DNA from: Ctenosaura bakeri
Lineage: Eukaryota > Chordata > Lepidosauria > Squamata > Iguanidae
DNA length: 64,000 bases
NCBI GenBank assembly: GCA_948474755.1
Contig: CAOLHI010001311.1
Location: 186,001 to 250,000, forward strand
Direction of reading: 5' to 3'
Shown: positions 1 through 12,285 of the stretch, in pieces
Layout of the letters: each line of letters opens with the position of its first letter
Numbering within the stretch: position 1 is the stretch's first letter
Translations under genes and position numbers: made by a program
Notes under the pieces: model-generated
Databases searched by the model: none
Told to the model about the DNA's origin: nothing
Seen by the model: only the letters and a program-made list of their open reading frames with translations

Positions 1-235
1 AAGACTGTTCAAAAACTTCTATTAGTACAAAGAGCTGCAGTGAGAGTGTTAACAGGGATAGGTTACAGGGGCCATGCTACTCCCCTGATAAAACAGTTCC
101 ACTGGTTGCCAGTTTGTTTTCAGGCAAAATTCAAAGTGCTGGTGATGACCTATAAAGGGCTATATGATTTGGGTCCAGGTAGACTGGCAGACTGTATCTC
201 CTTGTATGAGCCAGCCCTGTGATCATCAAGAGATG
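1..235 (+). pseudogene. L2-like LINE ORF2 fragment (3' part of reverse transcriptase ORF)
   Basis: Translation of the plus strand gives a peptide with 'LVQRAAVRVLTG' followed about 25 residues later by 'FHWLPVCFQAKFKVLVMTYKGL'-like text. This is the usual C-terminal part of L2/CR1-clade ORF2, just after the reverse transcriptase core. The fragment is cut off by the window start and ends near an in-frame stop around 220-222. There is no 3' UTR similar to the copy at 42660-43430, so it is probably a decayed fragment. The reading frame is open for about 60 codons by chance preservation; I infer no function. Family known from memory, not searched. Confidence 0.7.
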
Positions 236-323
236 CTCTTTTTAAAGGTCCATTTTTTGTTGTTGTTGTTTATAGAAGAAAAGCAGAATAAAAATAAAAT
301 TACAACAAGAACACAGACTGAAT

Positions 324-344
324 TACTACTACTACTACTACTAC

Positions 345-390
<46 letters not shown>
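324..390. repeat. (TAC)n/(TAT)n trinucleotide microsatellite
   Basis: About eight TAC units run directly into about fourteen ATT/TAT units. It produces low-complexity Leu or Asn runs in translated frames, which are not proteins. Confidence 0.97.
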
Positions 391-2610
391 GATTATTTCA
401 ATCTCTCCTGTCCTGGCATAGTTGAGTTGTCTGACAAACAATCTGGGTCATTTCGAAAGCGCAAGAAACAGGCAGGCAGGCAAGGTGAACAAACTCAAGT
501 TCAGGACCCCAGAGGATAAGGACAGTCAGATGCATGACATTCAGAACCCTGCACAGATAAAAGGGAACTCTTGTACCAATAGTTTTTTCAGGTGTGGTCT
601 TCCATACTCCTAGGACTACATTCCCTCTGAAGTGTGGAGAAATCCTTTCATTTGGAGCCTAGAAGGTCAGTAATTCTCAGCTATTTTATGGAGGGTACAT
701 TGTCCACATTGGACAGCAAGTTCTGGAAAGCAAGAAGCCCCAGGAAGAAAGATACCAGCTTGGCGGATGCCACTTGAAAGATACAATCTTTGGTGGGAGT
801 TCTTAACTGATAATCCAGACATAGTGTCAGCACTCAGGTATAATTCCTTGACCGTTTACACTCATTGGCCCTCTTGACTTTTCTTTCTCCCTCTGTGTTT
901 ATTTCTAGGATGTAGCTTGCAAGATGACTGGATCAATGTGACAGAAAGCATTCCAAAGCACAGCAACAAATGAAAGTTGTTCCTGAGGAGTCCCATCCAA
1001 ATTTTGCATAAATTGAAAATGGGTATAGTTCTTGAACTGCAACTCTCAGGAGTCCTAAGCAGAGTATCCAATGGTATGGAATTTTGGAAATGGTATTGTC
1101 CCAACAACATCTGGAGGCCTGGATATTTCCCACCCCTGATGCAGAAATTACTTCTTAGCTGACCCATCTCAGGAAATGTTGAAGCAAAACAAAAAGAGTT
1201 ACAAATAGAACTAGCACACTGTGGGGCAGGGTAACAATTTTCACCTCATTGATCCTGATTAACTTCCTCACTTGCACGTAGCACTTTAGAAACATCTTCT
1301 TTCCTCCTCACTGTAGCTGTCAGCCCCTCATGTAACTATGACGACACAGTAATAAATTGTTTAGGCAGCCAACTCAAGCAAATAATTACCAAAGGCCATA
1401 TCTATAAGCAGGATCAAATGTCTCTGAGAGATCAACAGACACCATGTCAGTATCATTGCTTTGTCCTCTGCACTTCTCTTCAATTCAGTGTGCTAGGTGA
1501 GAGGGAAAGTCACATCCACCATTCCTCTAATTTCCCCCAAACTGTTTTAGCTCTTGGCTAAAACAATGTTCCCCCAAATAGTCAAGCATAATTCTGGCAT
1601 GAATGTTTCCAGATACAAATTCCTGCATGATTATCACAGGTAATATAATTTCCATCCTAATTCTTATACTTATTAAGAATTACGGCATTTTCTTTCTTTT
1701 GAGGTCCCCCCTCCCACATTTCATAGAACCAATTCAGTAAGTCATAAAACAAATATTTCTCTCAGTGACTTAATGTATCATGTTTTGTTTCAGGGGGATC
1801 ATGAGCTACTATAATATTCCATCAAAATACTTTTTTTCTTGCTGTACACCACTAGCCTCCCTCAGATCAAGTAGTATGTGAATACCCAAAGCACTATGAT
1901 ATAAAGAAAAGGAACTACCTCCCTTGCCTGGCTGATCCAAAAACATGTCTATAGAGTGGAGGTGTTAATAAAATTTAGAATTCAACTAACTGTACATTGT
2001 TTTTGTTCTATGAAAAGTTTCCACAGCATAGCCATACTTTCCTGGGGAATGCTGTTATGAATGCAGAGACTTTCCAGACAGACAGATAACGGCCCCTTCT
2101 AGAAGCAGTACTGAGCAGTAACCATATTGTTCTGAAAACTGCTACCACAATTTTCCAATCGTTTTCATTTAATGTAATAAAAATGAAATTGCTTTGGGAA
2201 CAAATGTTCAAAGTAGAAGAAAATCTGGAAAAAAATTTCATGAGTGGGACCTGGGTTTCTTGTGCTTACCTCAGTTACAAGCTAGCTAAGGTATGTATGC
2301 TATATCTTTCACCTTTTAATCATTTCTCTTTCATGACTCACATGGAGGAGTCCTCTTAAGAGGATGAGAACCAGGATGACACATTCCAGCTGGAAGAATC
2401 TGCATCAGGAGTTGAACTCAGTGTCCCAGCTTATATCCCTCCTTGGAAATCCCATAGGCCCAGGTTGAGCCTGGGTTCACCAAACATGATTTGTCTTCCC
2501 ACAGAAACAAGAAGCCAAGGCTGACTCTGAAGTAAATATGTCTCTGAGATGAAGGAGGAAATGGTGTCATGGTAGGACACCAGAGACCTAGTGAACAAAA
2601 AATGCAAAAC
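391..2610. other. Unassigned AT-rich DNA
   Basis: No open frame above about 100 codons with recognisable content, no clear repeat ends and no microsatellite of note. Short open frames on both strands near 860-1170 overlap each other antiparallel and show no recognisable domain. Confidence 0.5.
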
Positions 2611-2613
2611 TCT

Positions 2614-2794
2614 GGCCATTTTCGCACCAGCCTGTTATAGTGCTATTAATCCACTTTCAACATCCTATGGAATCCTTAGGTTTGCGGTTTAGGGAGGGGC
2701 CACTGAGGCCCCTCCCTAAACTGAAAGTCCCAGGATTCCATAGGATGTTGAAAGTGGAATAATAGCACTATAACAGGCTAGTGTGGAAATAACC
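2614..2794. mobile_element. Short palindromic DNA element, GGCC-end family, copy 1
   Basis: The 181-bp element folds almost completely on itself. The left arm contains 'tatagtgctattaatccac' and the right arm its complement, around a centre near 2700-2715. The outer ends read GGCCATTTTCGCAC and GTGTGGAAATAACC. The three bases before the element (TCT, 2611-2613) are repeated right after it (2795-2797), a 3-bp target duplication. No coding capacity. PIF/Harbinger-like by the 3-bp duplication and GG start, an inference because the targets are not all TWA. Confidence 0.85.
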
Positions 2795-3569
2795 TCTGAT
2801 AGGAAATGCCTCAGCAGTAATCTGTTATCAACAACAGCAGTTGTGTGATGGAATTACCCATGTATAGCTGCAAAGAAACATGCTCTGTGCTAGGAGCCAG
2901 CTGCTGAGAACAACACAAATCTTCATGTGTCTTATTTCCTGATCTCAGCTTTCTAGAATTCATGTTGTCTGACAAAATACTCATGGGTTGTGCTTCTGAG
3001 TATTCCTTGAACTGATTTATGATTTCGCAGGACTCTTCACTGATAATTTGGTGTTGACTTGCAAACTAATGCACTTGTGATTGAGTCGTTGTACCAACTG
3101 AGATCTGGCTTTGACTTCTCTCGTAGGTACTCTCTTGAAACTGCTTGTTACACATCTAGTGAATTCCTTCACTCGGCTTGGCACTGAAAACCATAAACCA
3201 AGACATCACCTCCCATCTGCAGTCTTCCTGGCTTCTTGCTTAAGCAACTCCAACACTCTTAGGTGAAAATAGGCACAGAATGAGTGCTCGTTCGCTGCCA
3301 CTCTCCATTTCTGCTATTGCTGCCTTCAAAGTCAAAGAAAGATTTGTTATTAGAGCAATTGGATTTCCTATAGTTACTAGATTCTTAAATGGGTCATCAG
3401 ATAAGTTTTTCTGAGATAGGAAAGGGACCACTAGAGAAATTGTCTACATTCTAGCACAAGCAGTTTTCCTTGTTACCTGATTCCCCTTCTAAACAGCCTG
3501 GCACTCAAAATGCAGACATTCAAGAAGCCTGAAGTCTTATTTCTTCATTTGGTTTTGAGGCAGGAGCAA

Positions 3570-3771
3570 GGCCATTTCCACACTGTACTGTTATAGTGCT
3601 ATCATTCCACTTTCAACATCCCATGGAATCCTAGGGTTTGCAGTTTAGAAGGAGCCTTTAGAATTCTCCGCCAGAAAGCTCTGGCGCCTCAGTAAAACTA
3701 CAAACCCCAGAATTCCACAGGAGGTTGAAAGTGGAATAATAGCATTATAACAGTATAGTGCAGAAATGACC
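3570..3771. mobile_element. Short palindromic DNA element, GGCC-end family, copy 2
   Basis: Same family as the copy at 2614-2794: start GGCCATTTCCACAC, end GTGCAGAAATGACC, arms with 'tatagtgctatcattccac' and its complement. The target duplication is CAA at 3567-3569 and 3772-3774. The middle holds a second inverted pair around the words 'aaaccccag' and 'ctagggttt'. Non-coding. Confidence 0.85.
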
Positions 3772-3774
3772 CAA

Positions 3775-5097
3775 AAGAGGAGGGAGGGAGAGACAATAGA
3801 AAGAGAATGAGTGCTTGCTCTACAACACTGCAGGCACAGCATGTAGCCATTCATATATTCTCACTGTTATTAATATTGCTTTCCACATCTTCTCCTTTTC
3901 CCTGTAGGTGTTGGTTCACTTGGGTTTGCTGGACAATGTATGAACATCCATCACTGTTGCACCTCCAGGGAAGGCAAATCTACTGGGAAATGAGAAGACT
4001 GGGGAAATAAAGCAGCAGTGGGACAAAGAATGAGCTCTAGGGCTAGTGCTTCTACTTTTCTCACCCTCCTCTCTTCCTTCTCCAGTTGGAGGGGGCATGG
4101 AGGTATGGCTGTAACCAAGAAGAAAGAGGGAGAGTAGTCTCAAATGGCAGTTTGCAGTGACTGATGGCAAATATTGACAAAAGCAACCCAATGGAAACCA
4201 CCCACTGAGAAAGCAGGAATGCAAAGGATTAAACATGGCCATCCTGGTTAAGCCATAATACTTGCAGGGGATGTTTAAGTTTCAGACCACAGGAAGACAT
4301 CATGAAATATCTTCCACCATAGCCCTTTTCAAACACTACCAAACACAGCCAGTCAGGTGAGACTGTAAAGAGAGGGAGAGATGAGAGAGTGAGTGCTAAG
4401 TGTGTGTGTTGGCGGGGGGGGGGGAATCCCTGGTGAATGGACCTATTGTCCTGACCTCTGGGGGGTCTGGACAATGAGAAAGCAAACAATTCATGACAAA
4501 ATAAATTTAGGTACCTGAACAGCATATCCAGTGTAGTAATACTAAAAATGTTAAATTTGTTTTTACAGAGGGTCTTCTTTTTCGTTACCTCCATATTTGA
4601 GATTTCTAGTTTGTGCGAAGCATCACATAATGCAACATATGTGGGCCTATGGTCAAAGCACGTGGCAAACAATCCATTGTGCTATTACAATGAACAGAAG
4701 TGATGCATAGTGGAAATGCAAATTCACATTGTACTCTGTGTACTTTAATATGCTACCACATACACAATTATGGTTATTCTACTATCAGTTGGATATAACT
4801 GTTGTACTGTCCTGTCCTCCCTCCCCCCAAAAAAAACCCACTTCTCTGGCCATAATGTGTTTTCACTTTATGCTGGGTTTTGCCTGGACCCACCTTATAT
4901 TTACTTAGGTGTCTGTCTTCATTTATACAATAGAAAAAAAAGTTATTGATCTTAATTGTACAGATACATAGGTAGTGAAGTGTGAATGCCAGAACTGTCT
5001 GGAAGACTGAACACAAAACTGGAACTGCCCTTCCTAAAATCATTGTTCACTTTTATTCAGTTCAGTGTTGGTTCTTGTCTCCCCCATATACTTTCTT
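3775..5097. other. Unassigned DNA with a G-run
   Basis: No gene or clear mobile element seen. It contains a G-run of about twelve bases near 4412-4424. The open frame at 4229-4672 (minus, 147 codons) has no recognisable domain and is probably chance. Confidence 0.45.
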
Positions 5098-5500
5098 TTC
5101 TTTTTAAAAAAATAATTTATTAGTTTTAAAGCAAACAATCAGATTCACAGGTAAAATCACAATCACAACAAAGTAACAGATGTTCAAAAACAAAGAAAAA
5201 ACTAAACTGAAATGCAATATTAGCACACGCAACTAAACCATTGGAAACTCTGACTAAAACACTAAACACTAATTTATCAAAACACAAAGGGGCTCTGACC
5301 CTCTATCTCCAAGCCAACTGCAATGAAAGAAAGACAAAAGAAAAAAAAGATATTCTACCATGACAAATCCAAATATGTAATCCTACTATAATTTTTAGTA
5401 TAAGGTGCCCCCACCTTTTGACATCCTATTATCTAATGATTCATTCTTCTGAGGATTCCAAATTAAATACAAGTTCCATTAATTTGATATGAGTTCCCTT
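5098..5500 (-). mobile_element. Probable LINE-1 3' end, minus strand
   Basis: Read on the minus strand, the segment ends with 'aataaattattttttt' followed by an A-rich tail. This is the same kind of 3' terminus as the better-defined LINE-1 at 8121-9705, which ends with 'aataaaattatttttttt'. The rest is AT-rich 3'-UTR-like sequence with no ORF. Left boundary (the tail) is near 5098; right boundary not defined. It could instead be another A-tailed retrosequence. Confidence 0.4.
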
Positions 5501-5559
5501 CTTTCCTCATTTTTTTTAAATTTTTTAATTTTATTTTTATTTTTTTGCCTACAGAGGCT

Positions 5560-7179
5560 TGTCTGGAACCACTGGGTTGCAGGCACTACCTGCAAAGCAA
5601 GCTGAGAAGGGGAAAAGGCCAGCTGAGAGATTTTGCAAGCAGCACAAGTGTGGTATGTCCCAAGTGAGCCTTTGTCAGTCTTTCATGCTTTCTAAAGTAT
5701 AGTACATGCCTTCTGCTTTTCAACCAATTCCATTTTCTGACAGTGCTCCGGTCGCTAATCTTTCAGATAAGTAGGGGAAGCCTGTATTCATAGCCACAAA
5801 TTTCTCTCATATACTTTCTGTGTGACTTCTCGTAACACATCAATAGCTAGGGATGTATTAATGTGTCTTTCATATGCCAGACGTATTGTTTCCAGATATA
5901 TGCAGCATATTGAAGCCACAGGAAATGGCTTCATTTTTGTTAATAAGAGAGAACATTCTCCCCGCAATCTGCTGGGTATCTGTGCTGCTTGGGAGCAGGT
6001 TATGAAATCTGTCTCTTCACACATTGACAAAGCAATATTACAGCATGTGCTCTTCCTTTGGAGGCATTCTGCTGGTTCCTAGGCTCCTGGGTTCCTCCTG
6101 AATGCCATTTCCTACCACTTCAGCAATATTACTCTCTGTGGTGGCTTCAGAATCATTTTTTGCCACACAGGGAACAAAAAAGCAGCAGGAAGATCATGCT
6201 CGTATTATTACTGTCGCTTTCAAATGGAGGGAAGATGTTAACTAAAATGATAATCCAATTCTACAGGGGGTGGTGTGGAGGACAACATCTACCTTTTTGA
6301 TCGGCTGCTTGCCAGTATGCTGCCCTCAGAGGCTTATGAGGGTTTGTTGTTGCTGTTGTTATCAGTTTTCATACAAACTCTGAGATGTACAGAATATGGA
6401 ATTCCAAAGAGTATAAATGTGCAGCCTAGAATGACATTTTAAATGAGCTACCTTTTGCAGTCTGAGTATCTTTCTTTCCTTTTTAGACTCTATTGTAGCA
6501 AGGATTTTTTTTTTCTTTCTTTTTTGGATAAACACTATTTCTTTAGCAACCTGCAGCCCAGGTATTGAGCAGAGCAGTTATTGAACAGTTTCAGAGAGCA
6601 TTTATGCCATGAAATATCTGTAGGATAAGGCATTATTGTGTACTATGTAGCCTGCATTGAACAATTTACTGACAAATGCACAGACAGACAGTGAAGCAGA
6701 CAGCTTCTGTGACTCCTACTGTGTTCTTAACACCCTAATTTTTCTATGGGATTTGAGAAAGAAAACCGTGCTAAGAGAAAATGGAAGTGAGTAAGGTTGT
6801 GAATGAACTCATGCTGGGCACAGTTTGACCTCGATGTACTTTCTGTCATTTTATCCAATATTCACAGCCTGATTCACAAAAGGGTTAAGCTGCTGGCTGG
6901 TTTCTTAGCCCAGTGACTTGAACTGATCTTGAATCTAAGCAATTGGACTCAAGCACTTTGCAAATAGGACTGCCTATATAATAGATGTTTCTCTAAACTC
7001 TGCTCTCTGTCTCTCTGTATGTGTGTCCAATCACATTTCTTACCAATAATTTACAGAATAGATGAGATTCCATGTCAGGGTCTACATTTTGTAACTATAC
7101 AAATCTGTAACTGCATTGCAGAAACTCAATAAAGCCCTGCCCATGAATTGTGAAAGTGCGCATCTAGGCACTGGCAAGT
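5560..7179. other. Unassigned DNA
   Basis: Overlapping antiparallel open frames at 5788-6082 were compared by eye with histones and other short proteins without a match. A pyrimidine tract plus 'gcctacag' near 5545-5552 resembles a splice acceptor, but no matching donor or exon reading frame follows. I see no gene. Confidence 0.4.
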
Positions 7180-7187
7180 GTTTTAAT

Positions 7188-8049
7188 TAGGGGTGGGCCA
7201 ACCGAATCCTCAAATCCTTGGCAGGGATTCAAAATTCAGGAATCCGAATCCCTGTGCCAAAACAGCCAAACTGAATCTTTTGAATCCGTGACCCAAACAG
7301 TTTGTTACAGATTGGGATGCCTGAAAATCTGGGAGACCAGGACACCTGAAAACTTGGGAGACTAGATGCATAAGAGGAGATGGCAAGTAGGTGAATTTTT
7401 CCCTTGAAGTAATAATGGGCTTTGCTAACAATTTCAGAAATTACAGCTGGGGTTGTATTTTAAGATATTTAAATTGAACATTTAATATTTAAGTTCAGCA
7501 CCAGAACCTGATTGGAAGCTACAGGCTTGAGATTTCAAGGACAGCTGAAACATTCCTTTGCATAGCTTGCATGCAAAGCTTTTTCCGACACAATTCTGGG
7601 GTTTCTAGTTTTACAAGGTGTCACAGACTTCTCTGCCAAAGTGTGCTGGTGCATCATAAAACTACAAACCCCAGAATGCCATAAGGAGCTATGCAAGGAA
7701 AAGCCAGTTTTGACCTGGATTAGCTCTGTACTCTAGTATGCGGCCCTGTTTACACAGGCATGAAAATGTGAGATTAATCATGTCATTGTCAATCTGGGGA
7801 GATCCTGAGGCAAAACTAGGACAATTGTCTTGCCCACATTTCTTCAGAGGGAGCTTTGCCTTTGCCTAGGCTTTTGCTAAGGCTGAGAGAGTGTGTCTTG
7901 CCCAAGATTATCCTTCTTTCCCTTGCTTTTTACACTCTTTTTTTTTTAAAGGATTCGAAAGATTCAAGATTCGTGAGATTCGTGGATTCCCAGAACTTTC
8001 CATGGATTCAATTTCGGAAAATTCTGGCTTCATCTTCATCCCATCCCTA
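7188..8049. mobile_element. hAT-type non-autonomous element with 'gaatcc'-rich arms, copy A
   Basis: The element starts TAGGGGTGGGCCAACCGAATCC and ends CATCCCATCCCTA, the inverse of TAGGGATGGG. The flanking octamers are GTTTTAAT (7180-7187) and GTTTTGGT (8050-8057), matching at six of eight positions, which suits a worn 8-bp hAT duplication. The left arm (7188-7290) and right arm (about 7950-8049) are dense in 'gaatcc'/'ggattc' words, as in the copy at 31047-31836, but the interiors are unrelated. The interior holds a hairpin (about 7555-7715) and a SINE-like minus-strand stretch (about 7850-7912). No transposase. Confidence 0.75.
7555..7715. repeat. Nested foldback repeat inside the hAT element
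   Basis: Left arm 'tttgcatagct' and 'tctggggtttctagtttta' pair with right-arm 'ataaaactacaaacccca' and 'agctatgcaag'. This is a short inverted-repeat element of about 160 bp, probably a MITE that inserted into or was carried by copy A. End bases and target duplication are not certain. Confidence 0.55.
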
Positions 8050-8105
8050 GTTTTGGTGTGCATCAGGTACTTCTGATGCACACTGGGCACTTCTAATGAG
8101 CATCA
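8050..8105. repeat. Degenerate minisatellite, left part
   Basis: Repeats of the theme 'cacttctgatgcac' ('ggtacttctgatgcaca', 'ggcacttctaatgagca'). The array continues after the SINE/LINE-1 insertion at 9896. Confidence 0.6.
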
Positions 8106-8120
8106 GAAAACCAACATGTT

Positions 8121-9382
8121 AGCGACTATCAAAATGAATGTTCTTCCAAAGATGAATTTTTTGTTTCAGAATCTCCCCATAATAACAAACAGTAAACCTT
8201 TCATACAGTGGAAAAAAGACCTGACCAAATTTATATGGCAAGGGAAAAAACCAAGAATAAAATGGAATATTATGACAGATCAAATACTTTGAGGAGGAAT
8301 GGGAGTACCGGATTTTCAATTATATTACAAAGCTGTGGCATTCATATGGCTAAAAGACTGGATTGACTTACAAGATACAAGAATGCTTGCACTGCAGGGA
8401 GGAGACCTGAGGATGGGATGGCATACCTATATGTTTTATAATAAAGCAAAAATTGACAAAGATTTTCCCCATCACTATATCAGAAAATCACTTCTCAAGA
8501 TATGGACTGAATATAAGAGTAAAAACATAAGGCAGCTACCCATGTGGGAATCCCCTCAAGAAGCTTTCTTTGGAAGATGGAAGGAAACAGAGAAATGGCT
8601 GAGATATGAGGATATATTAGAGAAAACAATGACAAATGCTTATAAGATCAAATCAAGAGAAAAATTAGAACAGGAAGGATTACCATTAAGTTGGTTTCTG
8701 TACAGGCAGCTAAATGAGAGATTCCAGATGGACTTGAAACTTATGGAATAGAATCCAAAGAAAGGACAGGAGTGATTAAATGGATCTTTGACAATCCACC
8801 GCATCTGTTAGCCCATATATCTCAAGAAATGTTAACACAGGAGAGACAGGAGGAGACTGTGAAATCTGCAATGATTTTGTGGGCACAGAATATTGGGCAT
8901 TCAATTCAATTAGATGAATGGGAACAGAGCTGGAAAAGGACACAAAAATTCAAATGGCTCAGAATCTCAAAGAGAACTATTTTAAAATATTTCATAGATG
9001 GTACATGACACCGGACAAGTTAAAAAAGATTTACAACACAGGTACAAGAATGTGTTGGAAATGTCAGAAAGAGGTGGGAACAATATTTCATATGTGGTGG
9101 TCATGTCCCAAGGCAAAGAAATATTGGAGTGAAATACATAAAAAGATGTGTGAAATACTGAAGATTCAATTTGTAAAAAAACCAGAATTTTATTTGTTAA
9201 ACATGACAAAGGTTCTTGAGAATACTAACATTAAAAAGCATTGGAGATTAATATTGTACATGATAACGACAGCTCGAACTGAATATGCCAAATTGTGGAA
9301 GTCTCAGCAAATACCCACAATTGAACAATGGTGGGGACATTTATTGAGAATAGAAATGCGGATAATGTTTCACAAAGATTAA
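8121..9382 (+). pseudogene. LINE-1 ORF2 C-terminal part, broken
   Basis: This is the region after the reverse transcriptase core. The translation has 'GGMGVPDFQLYYKAV', then helical Trp-rich text, and near the end a cysteine motif 'CWKC...H....C' at about 9050-9110 (CX2C, His, Cys), typical of the LINE-1 ORF2 C-terminus. There is an in-frame TGA at 8290-8292. The frame then shifts twice, near 8730-8750 and near 8920-8940, before the final stop at 9380-9382. Endonuclease and reverse transcriptase domains are absent because of 5' truncation. It cannot make an active protein. Confidence 0.9.
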
Positions 9383-9705
9383 AGGGGAAATTGGATGATC
9401 AGATAAAAGCAGACTGGCAAATTTTAATGGGTAATTGCTGGGAACTGCCAAGTGAAAATGTCTGAATTATGATTGAAATTAAAGAGGAATAACTTTAACA
9501 TAACAGGAGTTGATGAGAGAAATGCAAGATCAAGCACGTAAGACGAACATAGAATTGTGAGGCATAATTTTTTATATGTGAGTAGATATCTAGAAAATGA
9601 AAGCTAGATCAGAGTGGAAGAACAAAAACATTACATGTAAAAGTACAATTTGAGATGATGTTTTTTATTAGCAAAACTCAATAAAATTATTTTTTTTAAA
9701 AAAAA
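8121..9705 (+). mobile_element. 5'-truncated LINE-1 with 15-bp target duplication
   Basis: The insertion carries the last part of ORF2, a 3' UTR from about 9383, an AATAAA signal near 9680 and an A-rich tail ending near 9705. It is flanked by GAAAACCAACATGTT (8106-8120) and GAAAACGAACATGTT (9706-9720), a 15-bp duplication with one mismatch, as expected from LINE-1 target-primed insertion. The target lies in the head of the SINE, so the LINE-1 is younger than the SINE. The single mismatch suggests moderate age. Confidence 0.92.
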
Positions 9706-9906
9706 GAAAACGAACATGTTGTACAGGTTTGACCTTTGGACTATGACCTTGGAGATCAGGCTTCAATTCCCTGCTTAGCCATGGAAACCCACTGAGTGAT
9801 CTTGGGCATGATACAGTCTTTCAGCCTCAGAAAACCCATGATAGTTTTGCCTTATGGATGCCATATGTCAGAAACAACCTGAAACACACAAAAACAAGAA
9901 CATCAG

Positions 9907-10060
9907 CCACTTTGGGTGTGTGTCAAACACTTCTAATGCATATACTCAATTGGGTACTTCTGATGCATTTCAAGCACTCCTATTGCATTCTGACACTCCC
10001 TTGCTGGTGTCCAGATGAACACTGAGAGTGCCCTGATGTGCATCAATATCAATTGCACCT
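9907..10060. repeat. Degenerate minisatellite, right part
   Basis: Continuation of the array at 8050-8105: 'aacacttctaatgcata', 'ggtacttctgatgcatt', 'agcactcctattgcatt', spaced about 25-30 bp. The SINE, with the LINE-1 inside it, sits in the middle of this array. A related short stretch is at 20205-20290. Confidence 0.6.
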
Positions 10061-12285
10061 CAGGGCTGCGGTATATTAGACAGTCAATTGGCTACCATTG
10101 TGCAAGGTATGCCTGTAGGTTGCAACATCATGGCAACCACAAGGTGAATATGGATCCAACAGAACTACTCAGTTTTGTTTCCTGCACACATAAGTCTGCT
10201 TATGAAGATGCAAAGCTATTGCTGAATTCCAGCTGTTATCTTTTGGACTACAGTCCCCCAACACAGAGCTGTATCAGAGGGAAACTGCTCCATGTGTTTC
10301 TGCTGATGGATGGAGAACTATACTTTAAGGGGAAAATCTAAGGGAAAGGGACAGAACATATTTTAAATGAAAAAGACAACTCAGGACTATGTGAAAGAAG
10401 CACATACCAGGAGAGGGATGATTAGAGTGCGGCCTGCTTGGCCACATGTGGCCCACAGGTCTGTCTTGCCTTAACCCTCTTATGGGTTAAAAATGTTATT
10501 TGACAGAAAAGTTCCAAAAGCCCTAAAAAATGACCTCTGGAGGTGTAGAGGGCATTTCAGAATGTTTGGAGAGACCATGGTCCCACTTAGGGGTCAAAAC
10601 AAATTTTTGCAACACTTTTTTATTTTTTCTCTCTCTGATGTTCCCTCATGTCAAAGGAAAAAACAGAACAGCTTCCCCTCAGTTTCCACTGCCCCCATGT
10701 GTAAAAAAAAAATGCTATAGGATTTTGCACCACCCTCGGCAATGTGCAATGTGAGATGGCATGCAATGCTCATTAAAGGAGGAGAAATAGAAACAGAGCA
10801 GAAGGTTTGCACTTTCTCAGTTATCTTCAATGAACAATATATTCAGGATTAATAAAGCATGAGTTTGTTGTGCACTGATCAAAGGGTTTAAGTGACAAAG
10901 GTAATCAAGTTCAAGGCCATCTTATTTAATGAAGCTCAGATAGTAACTGTGGGATGCTCACAACAAGCAACAGAACTATGGATTCATTTCTACTTTATTT
11001 CACAGCATGCTTTGCTCTTTGGTGCAAATAATATGAGGAAGTGTTAAAAACCAGATGCAATATGAACAGATGGATAATGCTAAGGGGAATTTTCCCAGCA
11101 TCAAAATTGTCTGCACGTTGCAATAAAAGCAAGGCCTGTGTCATGGAGCACTGAACCTTTGTGGGAAGATGGGTGGACGTTGCAATAATGGAGAAAACAT
11201 CATTGCCTTCCTGGGAGAAACAGTTAACCAAAGTTCCAGTCAAGAAGGCAAAGATATAAAATATACCTAGAACGTTCTTTTTGTCTAAAGGCAAATTAAC
11301 TTTTTCCTCTTGCTCATAACAGTCAATCACTTTGTGACCTTTCTTTACAGACTCATAATGCCCTGAGACTGCTGTAGTCAGAATCAGCAATTAACTTTAA
11401 ATGATGAATAATTGCATTAGTGAGAAAAGAAGATGAGTTATGAGACATATTTAGTAAACTGCACTGAAATTTTTATTGCATATATTTGTGGATTAACCCA
11501 CTCTGCTGCTGCCTCAGAAATGTATGTGGTTTTTTTTAAAGAATCTCATTCTGAATGAAAGAAAATATTCCTGTGGTTTCTGAATAAGTTTTCCAAGTGA
11601 AATAAGGGATAGGGCTTCTGTCCCTTTAATGATTGGCTAGAAGAGGGGATTTTAGCAGGTGTTACCATGGAATTCCCTCCTTTAAACAACTTATTTCACC
11701 TGGCAACCCTATTTCTGGGGCCATACTGGTACCTATGCTGATCTTTTTCTGCTTCCAAATAGCCCACCATGAATACTTATGAATTTGGTTGCTTTTGTAC
11801 TTTGAGGAATGCCAAATTTAACCTGTTCCCCCAAAAAGTAATCCTCAGATTGAATGACCTTGAAAATGGGACTCAACTTGAATGTAGAAAGATATGACAT
11901 ACAACTTTTTTACATAATGTATCACTTAAAAGTTAATTTCTAGCACTGATAATATAAGGGCCACTATGCTTCTTTTTTCTACTCTCTGACTCACAAGGAA
12001 CCTGTAGCCTGAATCCTATTGGTAGCAGCAGTGAAAGTAGACCTACTGAATCAATTAATTTTACATATATGTTGACTCACTGTTCAACAGTTGATTTGAT
12101 TAATCCACTTTAGTTAAATAGAACTTGGACCAGGCATCCCCAAAAGCACATTTTGATCTTAAAAATAAAAAACAAGAGAGATCACAATCCAGCTGTCTAA
12201 ACTTAGTCTTATTTTTAGTCATGTTACTAATAGTTGACAGGATTTTATAAAGTAACATTGACATATAGTTAAATTTATACTAGGT
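10061..12285. other. Unassigned DNA with small repeat fragments
   Basis: No gene recognised. The 108-codon frame ending at 10341 and the 131-codon minus frame at 10995-11390 lack known motifs. About 11580-11712 has weak inverted words ('gtgaaataag' / 'cttatttcacctgg') suggesting an old short DNA element. 11995-12060 resembles a common short reptilian repeat ('gtagacctactgaatcaat'). Neither is bounded. Confidence 0.4.

Larger units (their letters stand above)
8107..9900 (+). mobile_element. Squamate-type tRNA-derived SINE, split by a LINE-1
   Basis: The head of the SINE is at 8107-8120 and the rest at about 9707-9900, with the LINE-1 between. The body contains 'gcttcaattcc' (box B-like) and 'gccatggaaacccactgag', then an A/C-rich tail. 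CATCAG occurs at 8101-8106 and again at 9901-9906, flanking the whole SINE, and fits its target duplication. Compared with the complete copy at 19346-19562 it is diverged. Confidence 0.75.

Noticed and set aside
4229..4672. 147-codon minus-strand frame
   Set aside because: No domain and mixed composition; overlaps a G-run and looks like chance.
5530..5560. Splice acceptor-like pyrimidine tract plus CAG
   Set aside because: No exon-like frame or donor follows; T-runs near LINE tails often mimic acceptors.
5788..6082. Overlapping antiparallel frames that at first suggested a histone-like protein
   Set aside because: Comparison by eye with core histone helices gave no consistent match on either strand.
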